From CBDCFL01 sp965216135 (lineage in GTDB: Bacteria; Pseudomonadota; Alphaproteobacteria; Rhodobacterales; Rhodobacteraceae): a DNA stretch of 64,000 nucleotides. Numbering within the stretch: the first letter of the stretch is position 1; every line of letters starts with the position of its first letter. Both the position numbers and the translations under genes were made by a program. Of this stretch, positions 26,734 to 34,800 are shown piece by piece. The stretch spans positions 496,001-560,000 of the forward strand of contig CBDCFL010000024.1 in assembly GCA_965216135.1 (NCBI GenBank). The letters run 5' to 3'. The notes beneath the pieces were generated by a model that was not told where the DNA came from, searched no databases, and saw only the letters and a list, made by a program, of their open reading frames with translations.

Positions 26734-27296
26734 CCACGCCCCTTAGCCTAGACGTCGTTGCCGCCGCCCAGCCGCAAATCGACGCAGCGGCGGCAGCGAT
26801 CCCGGTGATCGAAACCGACCGATTGGTCCTGCGCGCGCCTTGCATCGAGGATTGGCCGGTGCTCGAGCCGATCTGGACCACCGGGCGCGGACGGTACATC
26901 GGCGGACCAATGAGCGCCGGGGATGCCTGGCTGGATTTCAACCAGCTGACCGCCGGCTGGCTGCCGCGCGGCTATGGGGCGCTGACAATCACTTTGAGGT
27001 CCGATCAAGCCGTCCTGGGGCTGGTGCTGCTGGAACATGAATTCGGCGACCCCGAGCCCGAGCTTGGCTGGCTGCTGTGCGAGGCCGCCGAGGGCCAGGG
27101 TTTTGCGCTGGAGGCGGCGCGCGCGCTATTGCCGATGGCCCGTGAGGTGCTCGGCCCCGGCAATTTCGTCAGCTACATCCACCGCGACAACATCCGCTCG
27201 ATCCGGCTGGCCGAAAAGCTGGGTGCGGTGCGCGATGCGGGCGGCCATCCGAGCTTTGCCGAGGCGCTGGTTTACCGGCACGGAGGGGTGCCATGA
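26730..27296 (+). CDS. GNAT acetyltransferase 7 of the array
   Basis: The 188-residue product is the longest member, with a 25-residue Ala-rich extension before PVIETDRLVLRAPCIEDWPV. The cofactor region is AAEGQGFALEAARALLPMA, the end IRSIRLAEKLGAVRD. The GTG start overlaps the stop of member 6 (GTGA). It lies 70 bp upstream of chorismate mutase. Confidence 0.87.
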   Translation: MTTPLSLDVVAAAQPQIDAAAAAIPVIETDRLVLRAPCIEDWPVLEPIWTTGRGRYIGGPMSAGDAWLDFNQLTAGWLPRGYGALTITLRSDQAVLGLVLLEHEFGDPEPELGWLLCEAAEGQGFALEAARALLPMAREVLGPGNFVSYIHRDNIRSIRLAEKLGAVRDAGGHPSFAEALVYRHGGVP

Positions 27297-27308
27297 CCAA
27301 TCACCATA

Positions 27309-27336
27309 TCCGACAGATGTCCGACAGATGTCCGAC
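27309..27336 (+). repeat. Short tandem repeat (TCCGACAGATG)
   Basis: The 11-bp unit TCCGACAGATG occurs twice, followed by a third partial unit. The repeat carries an alternative ATG for the chorismate mutase gene (27328). Confidence 0.85.
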
Positions 27337-27366
27337 GCACAGCAGACACCGATTTTGGGGGCCGAT

Positions 27367-27663
27367 ATGACCGACGCCACGACCCGCGCCGCAACGCTTT
27401 TGAAAGACCACCGCGCCAGCATCGACCGGCTGGACGCGATCCTTGTCTATACGCTTGGCGAGCGTTTCCGGCACACCCAGGCCGTGGGCGCGCTGAAGGC
27501 CGAACACGACCTGCCGCCGTCTGATCCGGTGCGCGAAGCCGCCCAGATCGCACGACTGGAGGATCTGGCGCATCGCGCCGATCTGGACCCAGAATTCGCC
27601 ACGAAATTCATGAACTTCATTATCAGTGAAGTCATCAGGCATCACGAAGAAATTAAAGGATGA
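27367..27663 (+). CDS. Chorismate mutase (AroQ type)
   Basis: The 98-residue, all-helical enzyme converts chorismate to prephenate for Phe and Tyr synthesis. AroQ motifs are DHRASIDRLDAILVYTLGERF, the second active-site region VGALKAEHDLPPSDPVREA, and the closing helix. The start at 27367 follows GGGGG at a spacing of five; an in-frame ATG at 27328 would add 13 residues. Its position between acetyltransferases and rpsP is common in this order. Confidence 0.88.
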   Translation: MTDATTRAATLLKDHRASIDRLDAILVYTLGERFRHTQAVGALKAEHDLPPSDPVREAAQIARLEDLAHRADLDPEFATKFMNFIISEVIRHHEEIKG

Positions 27664-27711
27664 CAAGGGGTTATGCCTCGTCCAAATAGCTAGACACAGG
27701 AGAAAATGATC

Positions 27712-28464
27712 ATGGCTATGAAAATCCGACTTGCCCGCGCGGGCAGCAAGAAGCGCCCGTTTTATCGCATTGTAGCGGCTGACAGCCGGATGCCGCGCGA
27801 TGGGCGTTTTATCGAAAAACTTGGCACCTACAGCCCGCTTTTGCCCAAAGACAGTGAAGAGCGCGTGAAGATGAATGTCGAGCGCATCCAATACTGGATG
27901 GGCCAGGGCGCGAAACCAACCGACCGTATTTCCCGGATGCTGGAAGCCGCTGGAATTGCAGAGAAAAAAGAACGCGTTAATCCGATCAAAGCCAAACCCG
28001 GCAAGAAGGCCGTGGAGCGCGCGGAAGAGAAAACCGCCAAAGCCACAGCCGCCGCAGAGGCCCCGGCTGTCGAGCCCGTGGCCGAAGCGGCACCGGTTGA
28101 AGAAGCCGTCGCTGAGGCGCCCGTGGCCGAAGCGGCACCAGCTGAGGAAGCCGTCGCTGAGGCACCCGCTGAAGAGGCAGCCGCCGATGCCGCGCCCGCC
28201 GAAGAAGCGACGGCTGAGGATGCCCCTGCCGAAGAAGCGCCTACTGAAGAAGCGCCAGCCGAGGATGCCCCCGCCGAGGAAGTCCCTGCCGATGCCGCGC
28301 CAGCCGAAGAAGCGCCAGCTGAGGACGCCCCTGCCGAGGAAGTCCCAGCCGAGGAAGTCCCCGCCGAGGAAGTCCCCGCCGAGGAAGTCCCCGCCGAGGA
28401 AGTCCCCGCCGAGGAAGTCCCCGCCGAGGAAGTCCCTGCCGAAGAAGCGGCAGGCGACAAGTAA
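27712..28464 (+). CDS. rpsP: 30S ribosomal protein S16 with long acidic repeat tail
   Basis: Residues 1-87 are a normal S16 (MAMKIRLARAGSKKRPFYRI, then MPRDGRFIEKLGTYSPLLPK). A basic linker follows, then about 130 residues of Ala, Glu and Pro, ending in seven identical AEEVP units. Total length is 250 residues against the usual 80-125. An in-frame ATG at 27706 is too close to AGGAG (27698-27702); 27712 has ideal spacing. The tail is acidic and probably disordered. It is the first gene of rpsP-rimM-trmD-rplS. Confidence 0.95.
   Translation: MAMKIRLARAGSKKRPFYRIVAADSRMPRDGRFIEKLGTYSPLLPKDSEERVKMNVERIQYWMGQGAKPTDRISRMLEAAGIAEKKERVNPIKAKPGKKAVERAEEKTAKATAAAEAPAVEPVAEAAPVEEAVAEAPVAEAAPAEEAVAEAPAEEAAADAAPAEEATAEDAPAEEAPTEEAPAEDAPAEEVPADAAPAEEAPAEDAPAEEVPAEEVPAEEVPAEEVPAEEVPAEEVPAEEVPAEEAAGDK
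28333..28437 (+). repeat. 15-bp tandem repeat array inside rpsP
   Basis: Seven head-to-tail copies of GCCGAGGAAGTCCCC (only the last base of the unit varies) encode AEEVP. The near-identity of the units, including third positions, indicates recent expansion by slippage. Looser versions extend upstream to about 28060. Confidence 0.95.
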
Positions 28465-28479
28465 GCCGCTGATAACACA

Positions 28480-28517
28480 GCCAGTCTGGCCTGGACGACT
28501 AATCAGGCCAGACTGGC
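28480..28517. other. Perfect 14-bp hairpin between rpsP and rimM
   Basis: GCCAGTCTGGCCTG and CAGGCCAGACTGGC pair without mismatch around a 10-base loop, 15 bases after the rpsP stop. No T-run follows. It could be an attenuator, an RNA-processing site, or an mRNA 3'-end stabiliser that lets rpsP be made in excess over rimM. The remaining 160 bp to rimM hold only a doubtful short frame from 28527. Confidence 0.65.
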
Positions 28518-28680
28518 GGCACCGATATGGGACGCCTCTTTCGCCTTGTTATTCGGTCGGGCTGGCCTTTGTTTTCGGCATCTTCGCCGAGCGCGAACTG
28601 GCCGCGCGCCGCTGTGAAAACGGTGGCGGCGCAGCACTGATGGGTCTGTGCATGATGAACCCGGAACTTGGGGTTGGCCA

Positions 28681-29193
28681 ATGAGCGATCATGTCCTGGT
28701 CGCCGCGATCGCGGGTGCCTTTGGCGTTGCCGGCGAGGTGCGGTTGAAATCGTTTACCGTCCAGGCCGGCGCGGTTGCAGATTACGGCCCGCTGTTGGAT
28801 CAGAAAAACGCGCATTCCTATGATGTTACGCTGATCAAGCCGGTCAAGGGCGGCTTTGCCGCGCGGCTGTCTGGGGTGACCAGCAAGGAACAGGCCGAGG
28901 CGCTGCGCGGCATGCAATTGTTTGCCCCACGCTCGGCCCTGCCCGCTCTGCCGGATGATGAATATTACCATGCTGACCTGATCGGGTTAGAGGCCCATGA
29001 CCCCGGCGGCCAAAGGCTTGGCCAAATCAAAGCGGTGCTGAACCACGGCGCGGGTGATCTTCTGGAACTTGATTGCGGGCCGGGTAAAGACAGCGTGCTG
29101 GTGCCGTTCACGCGGGCGGTTGTGCCGACGGTTGATCTGACGTCAGGCCGGGTGGTGATCGATCCGCCGGAGGGGCTGTTTGGCGAGCGTTAG
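28681..29193 (+). CDS. rimM: Ribosome maturation factor RimM
   Basis: This 16S-processing factor binds S19 during 30S maturation. The 170-residue product has the N-terminal barrel (VAAIAGAFGVAGEVRLKSF, LSGVTSKEQAEALRG) and the C-terminal PRC-barrel (YYHADLIGLEAHD, then LELDCGPGKDSVLVPFTRAVVP). The start at 28681 gives MSDHVLVAAIAGAFG. Confidence 0.94.
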   Translation: MSDHVLVAAIAGAFGVAGEVRLKSFTVQAGAVADYGPLLDQKNAHSYDVTLIKPVKGGFAARLSGVTSKEQAEALRGMQLFAPRSALPALPDDEYYHADLIGLEAHDPGGQRLGQIKAVLNHGAGDLLELDCGPGKDSVLVPFTRAVVPTVDLTSGRVVIDPPEGLFGER

Positions 29194-29228
29194 GGCCCGT
29201 GCGCCATTCGGCTAGCGATAGCAACCGA

Positions 29229-29387
29229 GGGCTGCGCACGACCGCGGGTGGGCGCCGCGACAGGCGAGGTCTGCACTTTATGGTGCCGCTACATCTGACC
29301 CTTTTTCGGGGCATTGGCGGTGACGAAGCGCCCGCCCACAGGGGCGGTCGGGCGCTGCCCGGCGGCACTGCGTGCCTTGTTGCCGGG
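29229..29387 (-). repeat. Dispersed structured repeat, copy R4
   Basis: A reverse-strand copy between convergent genes, with GCGGGTGGGCGCC, GAGGTCTGCACTTTATGGTG, GCGCCCGCCC, GGGCGGTCGGGCGCTGCCC and a GGCAC/GTGCC hairpin before TTGTTGCCGGG. It lacks the CTCGCC-type middle hairpin. Confidence 0.82.
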
Positions 29388-29426
29388 CTGGATGCAGCGG
29401 CCCGGCGTCTGCGCCGAGCACCACCC

Positions 29427-30608
29427 TCACCCCTCGCCCAGAAAGCCCATAATCGCATCCATCTGCTCGCCCCAGGTCGGGTCGGATGGGATGCATAGCG
29501 TTCCACCGCTTTCAACCACCAGAAATTCGGCGCCCGGAATGCCCGCAGCCAGTTCGCGGCCCTCGGCAAGCGGATGGATCGTGTCGTTGCGCGCGTGGAT
29601 CACCAGCGTCGGCACCTTTACCTTGTCGAGAAATCCCTCTGCCGTGAACAGATCAATCGCTTTGCGGGCTTCAATGATTTCATCAGCAGATGTTGCGCTC
29701 GACAAAAGCAGGATCATATCGGTCACTTCATCGTATGACGCGCCAGGCATGACCATCGACACCCACGCCCGCATATAGCCGTTGTCGGGCTGACCCCAGC
29801 CGTCGCGGGCCAGCGAAATGATCGGATCGGCGTCCTGATCCGCCGGCGCGCCGGACCTCAGCCCACGGCCACGCACGTAACCCTCATGGATGACCAGCCT
29901 GCTGACCCGATCCGGGTTTTGCGCGACAAAGCGGATCGCCACCGGTGTGTTCTGCAGGGTCGTCAGCAGCGGAAAACAATCCAGCCCGGCGGCATCGGCC
30001 ACAGCTTTCATATCGGCGACATGATAGTCGATGCCCCGGTTCTGCGCATTCCTGTCCGACAACCCGGCACCGCGAATGTCATAGCGGACGACATTGTAAG
30101 AGCCGTTCAGCCGCGCAAACATCGGCCGCCAGAAGGGGCTGTTCCAGTCCAGTTCCAGATGGCTGAGGTGATGGCTCGCGCGCAGCAAGGGCGGGCCCGA
30201 ACCGGAGGTGGCAAATGCGATCTGGGTGCCGTCGGCGGACTGAGTATAACGGATTTTCTGGCGCTCGTTCGTTTGCGCACTGACCTGCGCGGTGTCGTCG
30301 GCGACCTCAACCGGCGCGATCAGTTCGATGCCCCGGCGCGGCACCGTGCGGATGATCGCCTGATCCTGCCCGTTGTCGCCAACAGCCGTGCGCGCGGCGT
30401 TGATGCGGGCGCTGACGGTCGCCTCGGACACGATCCGTCCGTTCCACACAACCTCGATCATCTGATCCTTGCTGACCAGCTTGCCGGCGTTTTCCGCTAG
30501 CAGATGCAGCAGGTCAAACACCTGTGGTTCCAGCGAAACCTCGTGCCCGGCGCGCAGGAAATGATGGCCGTCAATGTCGAGCAGGCAATCGGCAAATTTG
30601 TAACGCAT
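29427..30608 (-). CDS. Winged-helix regulator fused to a degenerate alpha/beta-hydrolase domain
   Basis: Residues 1-100 are an OmpR/CadC-type winged helix (VSLEPQVFDLLHLLAENAG, SARINAARTAVGDNG, IRTVPRRGIELIAPV). Residues 120-393 follow the alpha/beta-hydrolase fold (VVRYDIRGAGLSDRN, VPTLVIHARNDTIHPLAEGR). The nucleophile elbow is changed: where a GxSxG is expected the sequence is T216-T-L218-Q-N220, and the catalytic His position is T370 (ESGGTLCIP). Only D342 remains. The domain is probably a ligand sensor rather than an enzyme. There is no membrane segment. Confidence 0.82.
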   Translation of the reverse strand: MRYKFADCLLDIDGHHFLRAGHEVSLEPQVFDLLHLLAENAGKLVSKDQMIEVVWNGRIVSEATVSARINAARTAVGDNGQDQAIIRTVPRRGIELIAPVEVADDTAQVSAQTNERQKIRYTQSADGTQIAFATSGSGPPLLRASHHLSHLELDWNSPFWRPMFARLNGSYNVVRYDIRGAGLSDRNAQNRGIDYHVADMKAVADAAGLDCFPLLTTLQNTPVAIRFVAQNPDRVSRLVIHEGYVRGRGLRSGAPADQDADPIISLARDGWGQPDNGYMRAWVSMVMPGASYDEVTDMILLLSSATSADEIIEARKAIDLFTAEGFLDKVKVPTLVIHARNDTIHPLAEGRELAAGIPGAEFLVVESGGTLCIPSDPTWGEQMDAIMGFLGEG

Positions 30609-30745
30609 CGGGCGCTGGTTCCGGTTTTGTCGCGACTGTCAGGCGTAACTAAAGGGAAATCAAGCAAATCTCATGGGCTTCTAAATGTGTTCTTCAAGCG
30701 CGCTGCGGGTCGCGGTGCGATGGTCGCTGCAACAAGGCAGCAAAG

Positions 30746-30991
30746 ATGAACGAACTCATGCAAGATCAGGCACGCATCATCACCAATCCCGATGGATCGA
30801 TCAACACCGCTTATTACATGGCCCGCGGCCGGGTTATGCGCAGCGCCCAGGCGCACAGGCTCGCCAAGACATCTGTGCGCAAGCCATGGCGTCTGGCGAC
30901 CACGGCGATCTCCCGCACATTGGCGGCGGCGCATGTCGCGTTTCACCCGCTCGCCAACGTGCGTGCAGCAGTGCAAAAGCCAACGCGCTAG
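30746..30991 (+). CDS. Small basic protein of unknown function
   Basis: The 81-residue product starts MNELMQDQARIITNPDGSIN and contains the helix TAYYMARGRVMRSAQAHRLA. It is Arg/Ala-rich and lacks membrane segments. The start has AAGATGAAC upstream but no strong ribosome-binding site. I believe similar short proteins exist in Rhodobacterales, but cannot name a family. Confidence 0.5.
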   Translation: MNELMQDQARIITNPDGSINTAYYMARGRVMRSAQAHRLAKTSVRKPWRLATTAISRTLAAAHVAFHPLANVRAAVQKPTR

Positions 30992-31066
30992 CCTGCGGCA
31001 ATTGCTGCGCGTGATGCGATCAGATATGGGCAGGTCAGTCAAACTGGCAGCCCGGGGTCGCTCATA

Positions 31067-31579
31067 TTGGCCAACCACCTTGGACATACTCTGATCGTCG
31101 GCGGCACGGGCATGCTGGCGCAGGCCAGCGCCCATATTGCCGCCCATGCCGACGCCCTGAGCCTCGCTTCACGCAGCCCGGACCCATTGGCGGCCGCTCT
31201 TGGCGCGCGACCCATCGCCTTCGACTGGGCCGATCATGACACCGCGCTGACAGGTTTCGCGCCGCTTGCGCCCGTTGATACGCTCATCTCGTGGCTGCAC
31301 GATGATGGTATCTGGCTGGCCGAACATCTGGAGGCGAAACTGAAGCCGCAAGGCCGTTCGATCCGCATCCACGGCGCGGATTCGCGCGACCCAGACGTTC
31401 GCGACCGGCGCGACCCCAACCCACGCGACGACCTGGTGCGCCAGACGGTGATCCTTGGCTGGGTCAATCGGCCGGACGGCAGACGCTGGCTGACGAATGA
31501 TGAGATCAGCGATGCGGTAATCCGGGCCGTTGATCACGCCAGCGAGGCGACCATTCAGGCCGGAGATATCGATGAGTAA
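31067..31579 (+). CDS. Short Rossmann-fold (SDR-like) protein
   Basis: The 170-residue product has an N-terminal dinucleotide-binding turn (TLIVGGTGMLAQASAHI) but is far shorter than classical SDRs and lacks the YxxxK active site. The end (GWVNRPDGRRWLTNDEISDAV) contains an unusual tail. The start appears to be TTG at 31067, since the Rossmann turn must be included and no ATG or GTG in frame precedes it. It overlaps trmD by 8 bp. This rpsP-block gene could be coupled to trmD. Confidence 0.65.
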   Translation: MANHLGHTLIVGGTGMLAQASAHIAAHADALSLASRSPDPLAAALGARPIAFDWADHDTALTGFAPLAPVDTLISWLHDDGIWLAEHLEAKLKPQGRSIRIHGADSRDPDVRDRRDPNPRDDLVRQTVILGWVNRPDGRRWLTNDEISDAVIRAVDHASEATIQAGDIDE

Positions 31580-32372
31580 GCCGGCCAAATCGCACGGGCG
31601 CAAAACGGCCACCGCGACCGCAAAGCCGCGGGCGTTGATGACCGGCCGGCCTGACCTCGCCGGCGTCTGGACGGCCAGGGTGATCACGCTGTTGCCACAT
31701 GCCTTTCCCGGCATTCTGGACCACAGCGTGACCGGTAAGGCGCTGGCGGACGGGCTCTGGCAGCTCGAGGCGATTGATCTGCGCCCCTTTGGCGTCGGCA
31801 AACACCAAAACGTCGACGATACACCGGCGGGCGGCGGCGCGGGCATGGTGATGCGCGCCGATGTGCTGGGCCGCGCGCTGGATGCGGCGGCAGTTGGTGC
31901 ACCGGATCGGGCGCGCTGGCCGGTGATTTACCTGTCGCCGCGCGGGCGACCATTTGATCAGGCGACGGCAGAACGGTTTGCTGGTGCCGACGGCCTGACC
32001 ATTCTGTGCGGCCGGTTTGAAGGCGTCGATGAGCGGGTCATCGAGGAATTCGGTATCGAGGAAGTCAGCCTCGGCGACTTCGTCTTGTCCGGCGGCGAGA
32101 TTGCCGCGCAGGCGGTGATTGATGCCACGGTGCGGCTGCTGGCGGGGGTGCTCGGCAATGCCGCCTCGGCGGGTGAGGAAAGTTTTTCGACCGGGCTGCT
32201 GGAACATCCGCACTACACCAAACCCGCCACCTGGCGCGGCCGCGACATCCCGCCGGTACTGCTGTCAGGCCATCACGGCGAGATCGAGAAATGGCGGCGC
32301 GAGCAGGCGGAGCGAACGACGCGTGAACGCCGCCCGGATTTGTGGAACCGCCTGCGCGGCAACCGGGATTAG
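31572..32372 (+). CDS. trmD: tRNA (guanine-N1)-methyltransferase
   Basis: The enzyme makes m1G37 in tRNAs reading CNN codons and Pro, preventing +1 frameshifts. Motifs of its deep trefoil knot are FGVGKHQNVDDTPAGGGAGMVM, YLSPRGRPFDQ, LCGRFEGVDERVIEEF, and SLGDFVLSGGEIAAQAVID. The start at 31572 includes a 25-residue basic extension (MSKPAKSHGRKTATATAK) seen in some alphaproteobacteria. A later ATG at 31638 would give a shorter protein. Confidence 0.95.
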   Translation: MSKPAKSHGRKTATATAKPRALMTGRPDLAGVWTARVITLLPHAFPGILDHSVTGKALADGLWQLEAIDLRPFGVGKHQNVDDTPAGGGAGMVMRADVLGRALDAAAVGAPDRARWPVIYLSPRGRPFDQATAERFAGADGLTILCGRFEGVDERVIEEFGIEEVSLGDFVLSGGEIAAQAVIDATVRLLAGVLGNAASAGEESFSTGLLEHPHYTKPATWRGRDIPPVLLSGHHGEIEKWRREQAERTTRERRPDLWNRLRGNRD

Positions 32373-32390
32373 CCGCAATCGCCTGTCGAC

Positions 32391-32579
32391 CTAATCAGCA
32401 CCTGCCCCCGCAGCGGTGATCCTTGTCAGCGCCCCGGCCATTTTCAGAACGGCGGGATGATCGCCCGGCACGCCATGCTCGATGGCGGCCTGCGCCGGAT
32501 TTTCGTAGATCAGCCAGGTTTTGCCGTCCTGATCCTCGTAGGCCAGCACCCGCAAGGGCAGATAGAGGCCCAACGCCGG
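32391..32579 (-). pseudogene. DUF302 family protein, C-terminal fragment
   Basis: The frame reads ALGLYLPLRVLAYEDQDGKT, then NPAQAAIEHGV and ends 60 residues later. This is the C-terminal half of the DUF302 fold. The N-terminal part is missing: the match stops at about 32579 where the next gene's fragment begins. No start codon is present. Confidence 0.65.
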
Positions 32580-32582
32580 ACC

Positions 32583-33182
32583 TCGATCTATGTGTTCGCA
32601 TTGCCGATGGCCGACGACACATTGATGCCGGCGCTGGAACTGGCCGAACGGGCCGTTCGGCTGGACCCGGGTTCAGGCGTGGCCCAGGGCAGGCTGGGCT
32701 GGGTGCTGGCCTATCTGGAGCGCGGCGACCAGGCTGTTGCCGCATTCGAAAAGGCAATCGCCCTGGAACCGGATAACGCCGAAGTGCTGAGTGCGTTCGC
32801 CGAAACGATGAACCGGCTTGGCCGACCGGACGAGGCGCTGCCGCTGTTGGACCGGGCGTTTGAAATCGAAACCTTCATGCCGCCAAGCTGGGAGTGGATC
32901 CGCGGCCATGCTTTTGTTCTGAAGCGCATGTTTGACGAGGCGCTGGCGCGCATCCTGCCGGTTCTTGAGCGCTTGCCCGAATTCGTTCCGGCGCATGTGC
33001 AACTGGCGCGTCTTTACGTCGAGATGGGGCGGACCAAAGACGCCGTCAGCACCATCAAAACGCTTGCCCGGATCGCACCGAAATACCGGATGCTGAACGC
33101 CAGACGGATGTTCCCCTATCCGCAGGCGGCAGAACGCAAGCGGCTGGCAGATGGGCTGTCCAAGGCGGGCCTGAAAAGCTGA
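32583..33182 (+). pseudogene. TPR protein, C-terminal fragment
   Basis: The frame reads IYVFALPMADDTLMPALELA followed by three tetratricopeptide repeats (AVRLDPGSGVAQGRLGWVLA, AIALEPDNAEVLSAFAETM, GRPDEALPLLDRAFEIE). This is the C-terminal region of the CadC- or cyclase-type TPR proteins. No start belonging to it is present, and its upstream part is replaced by the DUF302 fragment. The related CadC-type gene at 55847-57436 is intact. Confidence 0.65.
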
Positions 33183-33260
33183 CCAAAGCGCGGCGTCCGG
33201 ATTTGTGGGCGGCGCATCGGAAAAGGCGGTCGGGCGAGTGATGCGCCGCTAAGCGCGCGG

Positions 33261-34061
33261 TCAGATTTCCAACAACAAGGCCCGATGGTCTGAAACCTCT
33301 GGCTGTTCAACCACCTGAAAATCAACGACATTCACGGCATCGGTGACCAGCATGTAATCGGCGAACCGCATCGGCTTTTGGTAATGCGACGTGCGGGTGT
33401 CGGTGAAACCGCGCGCCGTCACCAGATCGGTCAGGCCGAGGGTGCCAAGCACGTCGAGGGTCTGGCTGTCCGGCCCGACGTTGAAATCACCGCAGACAAC
33501 CAGCCGGTCGCCCGGCTCGGCCACAAAGCTGGCCAGATCGGCAAGCTTCTGCGCCTGGGCCAGACGCTCCGGCGTGTCCATCTTGCCGTTCAGATCGCGC
33601 AGGCCGTGCATATGGGCGACAGAGACCGGCCAGCCGCGCTCAAAGTCGTAAACCCGTATCGCATGCGCGCTGCGCGAGCGTGGGTGCTCGCCATAGCCAT
33701 CGTGTGAAAAGCCCTTGTGAACAAAGCCTTGCGCCTGCGCGACAATCGGCAGGGACGCGCAGACAAAGGTGGCAAGGCCCCATTGCGACGGCACGGTCTG
33801 GTCTCCATCCCACAAGACACCCTGCGCGGCTGGGCAGAAAGTGGCGACGTGGTCTGGTAGGGCAGCGCAGACCTCGTCAAAGAACCGCGCGCGCTGCTCC
33901 AGGATGTGATCGCCGTCGCGGTAGGTCAGCCAGTCCTTGTCTGTCGCGGGCGAGTGGACAACTTCCTGCAGGCACAGCACATCGGGCGAGGTATCGCGCA
34001 GGTACGGGATCAGCTGGTCATGCAGCGTGCCGCCCCAGCCATTCAGGCACATGACTTTCAT
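33261..34061 (-). CDS. Endonuclease/exonuclease/phosphatase family protein
   Basis: The 266-residue Mg-dependent hydrolase has the four EEP signatures in order: MKVMCLNGWGG, DVLCLQEVVHS, VSVAHMHGLRDL, VVCGDFNVGPDS, and VSDHRALLLEI. It lacks a signal peptide, so it acts in the cytoplasm, on DNA, phospholipid or a small phosphoester. It is intact, in contrast to the disrupted relative at 5179. It is convergent with the TPR remnant. Confidence 0.88.
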   Translation of the reverse strand: MKVMCLNGWGGTLHDQLIPYLRDTSPDVLCLQEVVHSPATDKDWLTYRDGDHILEQRARFFDEVCAALPDHVATFCPAAQGVLWDGDQTVPSQWGLATFVCASLPIVAQAQGFVHKGFSHDGYGEHPRSRSAHAIRVYDFERGWPVSVAHMHGLRDLNGKMDTPERLAQAQKLADLASFVAEPGDRLVVCGDFNVGPDSQTLDVLGTLGLTDLVTARGFTDTRTSHYQKPMRFADYMLVTDAVNVVDFQVVEQPEVSDHRALLLEI

Positions 34062-34407
34062 GACGGCTCTTTAGCCCTCCAATTGGCCGTTCGCCACGCC
34101 TGAGTTTCACATTGGATTGACAACAAACATGGGCGAGCGAAATCGCTTGCCGGCCCTTGATCCGCCCATCGCAACCCCCTATACGGCACCGGTTCGGGGC
34201 GGAATCGCGATACCGAACGGCGAAACCGTGGTTTAGCCCAAAATCTTCTCTGGGCGGTGGCCGCAACAGCGACGACAAAGAAACGACGACCTGATCTCTG
34301 GCGGGCCCCCCGATGCGGGAAACTGGCGGACCCGGATGAAGACCAAGAGCTCTCAAGTTGCCACCAAACTCGCGGGGGAAAACCCGTGGCAAAATGGAGT
34401 GAAAGCG
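34062..34407 (+). other. Leader region upstream of rplS, no gene recognised
   Basis: These 346 bp hold no supported coding sequence. GC-rich inverted segments near 34300 could form hairpins, and a promoter for rplS is expected here because trmD lies far upstream. The 3' end carries GGAGTGAAAGCG, the rplS ribosome-binding site. Confidence 0.4.
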
Positions 34408-34788
34408 ATGGACCTTATCGCTGAACTGGAAGCCGAACAGGTTGAAGCGCTCGGTGCCAAAATCCCGGATTTCAAGGCCGGTGACACCATCCGCGTCGGC
34501 TACAAAGTCACCGAAGGCAGCCGCTCCCGCGTACAGAATTACGAAGGCGTCTGCATCGCCCGCAAGAACGGCAAAGGCATCGCCGGGTCGTTCACCGTGC
34601 GCAAAATATCATTCGGCGAAGGGGTCGAGCGGGTCTTCCCGCTGCATTCGACCAATATCGCCGAGATCACCGTCGTACGCCGCGGCCGCGTGCGCCGCGC
34701 CAAGCTCTATTATCTGCGTTCGCGCCGGGGCAAATCGGCCCGGATCGCCGAAGATACACGCTACAAGCCGCTGGCCGGCACAAGCTAG
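34408..34788 (+). CDS. rplS: 50S ribosomal protein L19
   Basis: The 126-residue protein lies at the 30S-50S interface. Motifs are FKAGDTIRVGYKVTEGSRSR, NYEGVCIARKNGKG, and the closing RRGRVRRAKLYYLRSRRGKS. The start MDLIAELEAEQVEAL at 34408 follows GGAG. rpmE follows after 12 bp. Confidence 0.97.
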   Translation: MDLIAELEAEQVEALGAKIPDFKAGDTIRVGYKVTEGSRSRVQNYEGVCIARKNGKGIAGSFTVRKISFGEGVERVFPLHSTNIAEITVVRRGRVRRAKLYYLRSRRGKSARIAEDTRYKPLAGTS

Positions 34789-34800
34789 AGGAGCGGGACC

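Noticed and set aside
28333..28437. Possible CRISPR-like repeat array
   Set aside because: The repeats are direct 15-bp units without spacers and encode AEEVP in frame with rpsP.
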